Part shown: positions 5,740-9,627 of the stretch, piece after piece
Layout: every line of letters begins with the position of its first letter
How positions within the stretch are numbered: the stretch's first letter is position 1
From: Alphaproteobacteria bacterium
GTDB taxonomy: Bacteria; Pseudomonadota; Alphaproteobacteria; UBA8366
Direction: 5' to 3'
DNA length: 9,627 nt
Assembly (NCBI GenBank): GCA_018665505.1
Contig: JABJCS010000206.1
Location: 1 to 9,627, forward strand
The notes under the pieces: model-generated
Database searches by the model: none
Told to the model about the DNA's origin: nothing
The model's input: only the letters and a program-made list of their open reading frames with translations
Made by a program: the position numbers and the translations under genes

Positions 5740-6921
5740 TTACGACTCCCTGACATCTTGGCGATATGGTGTCTCATCTTCGAGATAGTTCATTTCTCGG
5801 GCCTCTTCGCGACGTTCTTCTTCCAAAAACCGCGCCACGGCGGCGCGGAAACCGGGATCAGGAATCCAATGGACGCTGCGCGTCTGAACCGGCACATAGC
5901 CGCGTTGCAGCTTGTGGGGTCCTTGGGTGCCCGCTTCGACGCGCGATAATCCGTGGTCGATCGCGTACTCGATGGCACTGTAATAGCAGGTTTCGAAGTG
6001 CAGGAACTTATAGTCGGCGACACAGCCCCAGTTGCGGCCGAACAGCGTGTCGCCGCCCTTGAGATTCAATGCCCCAGCTATCGGCATATCGCCTCTTGAG
6101 GCTAAGACCAGCATGACATTATCGGCCATGGTATCGGATATGATCTCAAAAAATCCGCGGGTGAGATACGGATAGCCCCATTTTCGGTCATAGGTGTCCG
6201 TATAGAAGCGATAGAACGCGTCCCAGGCCTCAGACGTCAGGTCGCTACCTGACAGATACTGCATCTCCACACCGGCCTCGGCGACCTTACGGCGTTCGCG
6301 GCGGATCATCTTGCGTTTGCGGCTGTTCAGAGAGCCCAGGAAGTCGTCGAAGGTCTCATAGCCCTGATTATACCAATGGTATTGATGATTGTGGCGAATA
6401 AGGAAATCGGCTGCCTCCAGGTACTCCGTTTCCTCGGAAGTTGGGAACGTGACATGCAGGGAAGAGATTTCGTTGCGATTGGTCCATTCGATCATTCCCG
6501 CGACCAGGGCGGCTCGCGTGGTGTCCTCACCGGAGCCGGGGCGCACCAAGAGCCTCGGCCCGGTAACGGGCGTAAAGGGAATGGAGACCTGTAACTTCGG
6601 GTAATACTGGCCGCCCGCGCGCTCGTAGGCGTTGGCCCAACCGTAGTCGAACACGTATTCGCCCATGGAATGGCTCTTGAGGTACATTGGGACAGCACCG
6701 GCGACCTCGCCGTTGGCGTCCTCGACAATCAGATGTTGGGGTTGCCAGCCGCTCTCCGGTCGCACGGAATGGCTTTCTTCCAGCGCGTGCAGGAATGCAT
6801 AGCTGACGGAAGGGTTGCTGTCCGGTGCGTTCGTCCCGGCGCATGCGTCCCATTGTTCGGAATCGACCTCGATGATCTTCGAGACGACCTTGACTGAAAT
6901 AGGTTCGTTTCCGTCTGGCAT
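5740..6921 (-). CDS. COG3146 (DUF482) protein, GNAT/FemAB-like
   Basis: The 393-residue product belongs to the COG3146/DUF482 family, usually annotated as a GNAT-fold N-acetyltransferase or peptidoglycan-related protein. Recognition rests on several blocks: a start region with DACAG and NPSVSYAFLHALEES (36-50), the acceptor block VPMYLKSHSMGEYVFDYGWA (77-96), SLHVTFPTSEE (154-164), QYHWYNQGYETFDDFLGSLN (180-199) and directly after it SRKRKMIRRERR (200-211), and a C-terminal block with HFETCYYSAIEYAI (308-321) then EAGTQGPHKLQRGY (329-342). There is no signal peptide or membrane segment, so it is cytoplasmic. The fold is shared with Fem aminoacyl transferases, but donor and acceptor are unknown. 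The ATG at 6921 has no clear ribosome site, and no in-frame ATG or GTG start was found just upstream. The tail (364-393) is Glu/Arg-rich. It precedes the receiver gene on the same strand, after an 89-base gap. Confidence 0.87.
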   Translation of the reverse strand: MPDGNEPISVKVVSKIIEVDSEQWDACAGTNAPDSNPSVSYAFLHALEESHSVRPESGWQPQHLIVEDANGEVAGAVPMYLKSHSMGEYVFDYGWANAYERAGGQYYPKLQVSIPFTPVTGPRLLVRPGSGEDTTRAALVAGMIEWTNRNEISSLHVTFPTSEETEYLEAADFLIRHNHQYHWYNQGYETFDDFLGSLNSRKRKMIRRERRKVAEAGVEMQYLSGSDLTSEAWDAFYRFYTDTYDRKWGYPYLTRGFFEIISDTMADNVMLVLASRGDMPIAGALNLKGGDTLFGRNWGCVADYKFLHFETCYYSAIEYAIDHGLSRVEAGTQGPHKLQRGYVPVQTRSVHWIPDPGFRAAVARFLEEERREEAREMNYLEDETPYRQDVRES

Positions 6922-7063
6922 GCGGGCCGGGGCGATGATTATGGCAGATATCGAGAGTGGTGCGTGGGAGGGTTAATGGCAAGAGAAACCCATCTAAATC
7001 ACCTCTTCCCTTGCGATAATTGCCGGTTTGGCATAGGCACGGTTTATGGCCGAGGAAATCGAT

Positions 7064-7798
7064 ATGAGTGATGCTGAGCGGGCAATCTGTCCTGTCTGTA
7101 AATCTCGCCAAACCGACGACTTTCGAGATGTTCGGGAGTATCATTTCCAGATATGCGCGGCGTGTCGGTTCGTCTTTCTCCATCCGATGCCCTCGGAAAT
7201 GGTCTTGGAGAGCATGTATAATACCGGTGGGCAGATTACGCCGGACTTTTATCCGAAAGCCAAATCCAGGCTCCATCGGGCCTTGCGAATCGCCATGCAT
7301 TTGTATCGCTTCGCCTGGCGCGGTCCGGTTCTCGATGTTGGATGTGGCGGTGGGTTTCAGGTGGAAGCATTTCGCAGATTCGGGATGCGACCGACAGGGC
7401 TCGACATCAGCGCGAATTCCATTGCATTCGCGCGCAATGCATTCAGTAAAAATGATTTTTATTGTGAAAAATTTGAAGAGTTTGAAAGAAGAAATAATAG
7501 ATTTAAATTAATATACTCTTCTGAAGTAATAGAACATGTAGTAGATATTGATTCATACATGAATTTTTTACTTCATAATACTGAAGATCGTGGATATGTG
7601 TATATAACGACACCCGATATCGACAGTCCACTGGTGCCTGAAAACATTCTTGATTGGGATGTATTCAATCCACCGCGCCATGTTCAATTCTTCCAGCCAG
7701 AGAATTTGCGCCGCTTATTCGAGGACCGTGGCTTCTCGGTCCGCAAACGGTTTCGCGGGCCAAAGGCGGGGTTACGCTACCTCTTTCGCAAGAATTAG
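7064..7798 (+). CDS. Class I SAM-dependent methyltransferase with N-terminal zinc ribbon; AT-rich centre
   Basis: The 244-residue product begins with a zinc ribbon, CPVC (C9, C12) and CAAC (C31, C34), as in many Methyltransf_23-type enzymes. The SAM-binding fold follows: motif I VLDVGCGGGF (89-98), TGLDIS (111-116) with the acidic residue that would hold the SAM ribose, the motif IV region FKLIYSSEVIEHV (147-159), YVYITTPD (178-185), and the closing NPPRHVQFFQPENLRRLFEDRGF (202-224 region). The substrate is unknown; relatives modify sugars or small molecules. The ATG at 7064 is chosen because GAGGA (7052-7056) stands seven bases before it; an ATG at 7046 lacks such a site. Residues 126-182 are encoded by DNA of about 20-30% GC with A/T-ending codons (three AGA, three ATA), unlike the rest of the gene, yet the motifs are intact. 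It is divergent from the COG3146 gene and followed after 95 bases by the amidohydrolase gene. Confidence 0.87.
   Translation: MSDAERAICPVCKSRQTDDFRDVREYHFQICAACRFVFLHPMPSEMVLESMYNTGGQITPDFYPKAKSRLHRALRIAMHLYRFAWRGPVLDVGCGGGFQVEAFRRFGMRPTGLDISANSIAFARNAFSKNDFYCEKFEEFERRNNRFKLIYSSEVIEHVVDIDSYMNFLLHNTEDRGYVYITTPDIDSPLVPENILDWDVFNPPRHVQFFQPENLRRLFEDRGFSVRKRFRGPKAGLRYLFRKN
7441..7600. other. Sharp AT-rich island inside the second methyltransferase gene
   Basis: By hand count 7441-7560 has 25 G or C in 120 bases (about 21%), and 7561-7620 about 32%; the flanking coding DNA is clearly GC-rich. The change at the left edge is abrupt, directly after a GC-rich run ending near 7440. The reading frame is uninterrupted through the island. 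It resembles a recombinant segment from an AT-rich donor, but no repeats or mobile-element ends are visible at its edges. Confidence 0.7.
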
Positions 7799-7893
7799 CC
7801 GAACTACAACCCTTGACCGTTCCCATAGCCGCGTAAGGTTACTTAGGGAGCAAGCGCGCTCGCAATCGCCGACAGGGCGGCAGGGGGATAATC

Positions 7894-9039
7894 ATGGAAT
7901 ACAAATGCATATCAGCTGATTGCCATATCGATCTGATTTGGTTGCCGCCGGACCTATTCACTTCGAACGCCAGCGGCCAAATGCGCGAGCGCATGCCGTA
8001 TGTGAACGAAGACGCCGAGGGGGGGCCGCGCTGGGTGACACGCAATGGCGCGGATTTCGGTTTGGTGAACGGTATGGGGTCGGCGGGACGCCCATATGTG
8101 CCGGGGGTCATTCACCGCTCCGACCTGATGGCGGCGGAAGGCCTCTATGAGGATGGTAAGAACGGCATTCGGCGACTGACGACGCCGGAGCTCCGAATCA
8201 AGGATCAGGATCGCGACGGCGTACAGGCCGAGGTCCTCTATGGCGTTCTGGGTGCAGCACAGCGGCTGCAGGACCCGGAAGCCGAGATCGAGGTGATGCG
8301 CATCTACAACGAATGGCTCGGCGATTTTTGCGCGAGCAGTCCGGGGCGGTTCGCGGGCTTGGCCGCGATACCCAGCCACAGCATCGAAGCTGCCGTCTCA
8401 GAGATCAAACGTGTCGCCGCGCGCGGCGCGGTCAAAGGCATCGAGGTCGCCAATACGCACGATCTGAAGCCGTTGTTTCACCCTGATTGGTATCCGGTCT
8501 GGGAAGCGGCCAACGAGGCCAAGCTGCCGGTTCATTTTCACACGATCGGGACGCCAAAGCCGGATTGGGACGGTTTCGCACCGATGCAGCAGCGCCAAGC
8601 TTTCGCGGTGCATATTACCGGCTTCCAAATGTCGATGTCGCGGATCCTGATGGAGATCATCTATGGTGGCGTGCTCGAGGCTTACCCCGACATCAAGATC
8701 GTCATCGGCGAGTCCGGTATCGGCTGGATTCCTTATATTCTCGATCACATGGATTTGGAATGGGAAGATCAGTTCACGGACCTGACTCTTAAAATGAAAC
8801 CGTCCGAGTATTGGCACCGCCAATGCTATGCGACATACCAGTCCGATAAAGTAGGTACGCGCTTGCTGGACCTGCTCGGCGAGGACAATGTCATGTGGGG
8901 CTCCGATTTCCCGCATCCGGATGGCGTATGGCCGGATTCGCAGAGTTTCATCGAGGATGAGTTGGGGCATTTGCCGAAGGACATCCAGGAAAAGGTGATC
9001 TGTTCGAATGCTGTTCAGCTCTATGGTTTTGGCAGCTAG
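7894..9039 (+). CDS. Amidohydrolase family protein (COG2159, TIM-barrel metal-dependent hydrolase)
   Basis: The 381-residue product is of the amidohydrolase_2 family that includes ACMSD-type decarboxylases and other zinc-dependent hydrolases. SADCHIDL (7-14) supplies a DxH metal pair (D9, H11) on the first strand. LPVHFHTIG (211-219) gives H214/H216, VHITGF (239-244) carries H240, and WGSDFPHPDG (335-344) carries the D338 expected to act at the metal. The segment IGESGIGWIPY (271-281) aligns with the place where many relatives have a His-x-Gly pattern, so a Glu seems to stand there. KGIEVANTH (181-189) and SNAVQLYGF (371-379) are typical later elements. It is cytoplasmic with no signal peptide. 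Family length (about 350-400) fits. AGGGGG at 7882-7887 supports the ATG. Substrate and reaction (hydrolysis or decarboxylation) cannot be inferred. The downstream protease gene starts after 44 bases, so the two may be co-transcribed. Confidence 0.88.
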   Translation: MEYKCISADCHIDLIWLPPDLFTSNASGQMRERMPYVNEDAEGGPRWVTRNGADFGLVNGMGSAGRPYVPGVIHRSDLMAAEGLYEDGKNGIRRLTTPELRIKDQDRDGVQAEVLYGVLGAAQRLQDPEAEIEVMRIYNEWLGDFCASSPGRFAGLAAIPSHSIEAAVSEIKRVAARGAVKGIEVANTHDLKPLFHPDWYPVWEAANEAKLPVHFHTIGTPKPDWDGFAPMQQRQAFAVHITGFQMSMSRILMEIIYGGVLEAYPDIKIVIGESGIGWIPYILDHMDLEWEDQFTDLTLKMKPSEYWHRQCYATYQSDKVGTRLLDLLGEDNVMWGSDFPHPDGVWPDSQSFIEDELGHLPKDIQEKVICSNAVQLYGFGS

Positions 9040-9083
9040 ACAGCGACCGTGACATTCGGACTTCTCGTCCCCATCTGGAAGGG

Positions 9084-9627
9084 ATGAGACATCTATCGGA
9101 ACCCGCGCGACGGCGGCATAAGGTACGTAACCTCCTGCAATCCGCCTTTCTATTGGCGGGATTGCTCGGGTTATTGGCGCTGAGCGCCTTTCTCTTGACC
9201 GGGCCGGCTGGTGTCTTTTGGGGTCTGGTTGGCGGAGTCGTGAGATTGATCTTAGTTCCCCGTTTGCCGACACAGGCAGCGATGCGGTATTTTGGCGCGC
9301 GGCGCGTCGACCCACAAGATATTCTGCCGGTGGCTAAGGCCATGGAACGGCTCGCTACCGAGGCCGGTTTGCCGGAGGTACCAGCACTCTACTATCTACC
9401 CAACACAGGGATGAACTCCTTCGCGGTTGGTGGGCGCGAAGACGCGGCCGTTGTTCTCACCGATGGCATGCTGCGCAGTCTGTCGCTCCGGGAAATCGTG
9501 GCCGTGCTCGCCCATGAAATAGCACACATCGTCCATAACGATCTCGGCATTATGCAATTGGCGGACACGATCAGCCGGATGACACGCCTTATGGCTTTCG
9601 TCGGACTTGCGGTCGCGGTGGTGAGCA
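9084..9627 (+). CDS. M48 family (HtpX-like) membrane metalloprotease, cut by the window end
   Basis: Only the first 181 residues are present; the frame is open to the window end. M48 proteases such as HtpX cleave damaged membrane proteins at the cytoplasmic face. A basic start (ARRRHKVRN, 8-16) is followed by two hydrophobic stretches (about 18-38 and 42-58), which are probable membrane helices. The soluble part shows NSFAVG (111-116), like the NAFATG block of HtpX, and then the zinc-binding HEIAH (144-148) in VLAHEIAHIVHND. H144 and H148 bind zinc and E145 is catalytic. A further hydrophobic stretch begins near 169. The third zinc ligand, a downstream Glu, lies outside the window. The ATG at 9084 directly follows GGAAGGG (9077-9083), an unusually tight ribosome site, but no better in-frame start was found. 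It could be HtpX itself or a related M48B protein. Confidence 0.88.
   Translation, partial: MRHLSEPARRRHKVRNLLQSAFLLAGLLGLLALSAFLLTGPAGVFWGLVGGVVRLILVPRLPTQAAMRYFGARRVDPQDILPVAKAMERLATEAGLPEVPALYYLPNTGMNSFAVGGREDAAVVLTDGMLRSLSLREIVAVLAHEIAHIVHNDLGIMQLADTISRMTRLMAFVGLAVAVVS

Noticed and set aside
7021..7033. Short inverted repeat TGCC/GGCA upstream of the second methyltransferase gene
   Set aside because: A four-base arm is expected by chance in this composition and has no supporting context.
6527..7300. 257-codon open frame on the minus strand across the COG3146 gene start and the second methyltransferase gene
   Set aside because: It covers the conserved N-terminal parts of two real genes, with an arginine-rich translation and no motifs.
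7813..7845. TTGACC plus a TACTTA segment as a promoter for the amidohydrolase gene
   Set aside because: The spacing is 21 bases and the second element is a poor -10; not supported.
8398..9315. 305-codon open frame on the minus strand opposite the amidohydrolase and M48 genes
   Set aside because: It overlaps two strongly supported genes, and its Arg/Pro-rich composition matches no family I know; it is a shadow of coding bias.

Overview
The window looks like chromosomal DNA of a free-living alphaproteobacterium, most likely of Rhodospirillales type. The grounds are a PHA-granule phasin, a clpS-clpA pair, a COG3146-type acetyltransferase-like protein, response regulators of PleD architecture, and moderately GC-rich DNA. 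This placement is an inference from gene families; no rRNA, tRNA, CRISPR array, insertion sequence or integrase was seen. The region is densely coded: the longest stretch without a gene is about 142 bases (6922-7063).

Layout from left to right. A phasin gene (136-657, +) has a structured leader and ends at a GC-rich hairpin (707-745). That hairpin also closes a convergent zinc-ribbon methyltransferase gene (780-1559, -). Divergent from the methyltransferase is the N-degron protease module clpS-clpA (1665-4356, +), with the two genes 1 base apart. clpA meets a convergent c-di-GMP signalling locus tail to tail, and the two stop codons lie inside one shared CTAG. The signalling locus is a tandem-receiver protein (4874-5650, -) followed by a GGDEF diguanylate cyclase (4353-4877, -), overlapping by 4 bases in different frames. 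Together they read like one PleD-type protein split in two. Upstream on the same strand is a COG3146/FemAB-like protein (5740-6921, -). Divergent from it are a second zinc-ribbon methyltransferase (7064-7798, +) with a strikingly AT-rich segment, a metal-dependent amidohydrolase (7894-9039, +), and the start of a membrane M48/HtpX-like metalloprotease (9084 to the window end, +).

How the genes relate. ClpS delivers N-end-rule substrates to ClpA, which unfolds them for ClpP (not in the window). The receiver and GGDEF pair would couple phosphorylation to c-di-GMP synthesis if the two parts still work together. The methyltransferases, COG3146 protein and amidohydrolase have no evident shared pathway. 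The M48 protease is another protein quality-control element, but nothing shows that it is co-regulated with clpSA.

The points most worth a second look are the split PleD-like gene (a one-base change in a T run would rejoin it), the roughly 21% GC island inside the second methyltransferase gene, and the G-rich tract in the loop of the terminator between the phasin and methyltransferase genes. I found no convincing complete novel defence or mobile system.
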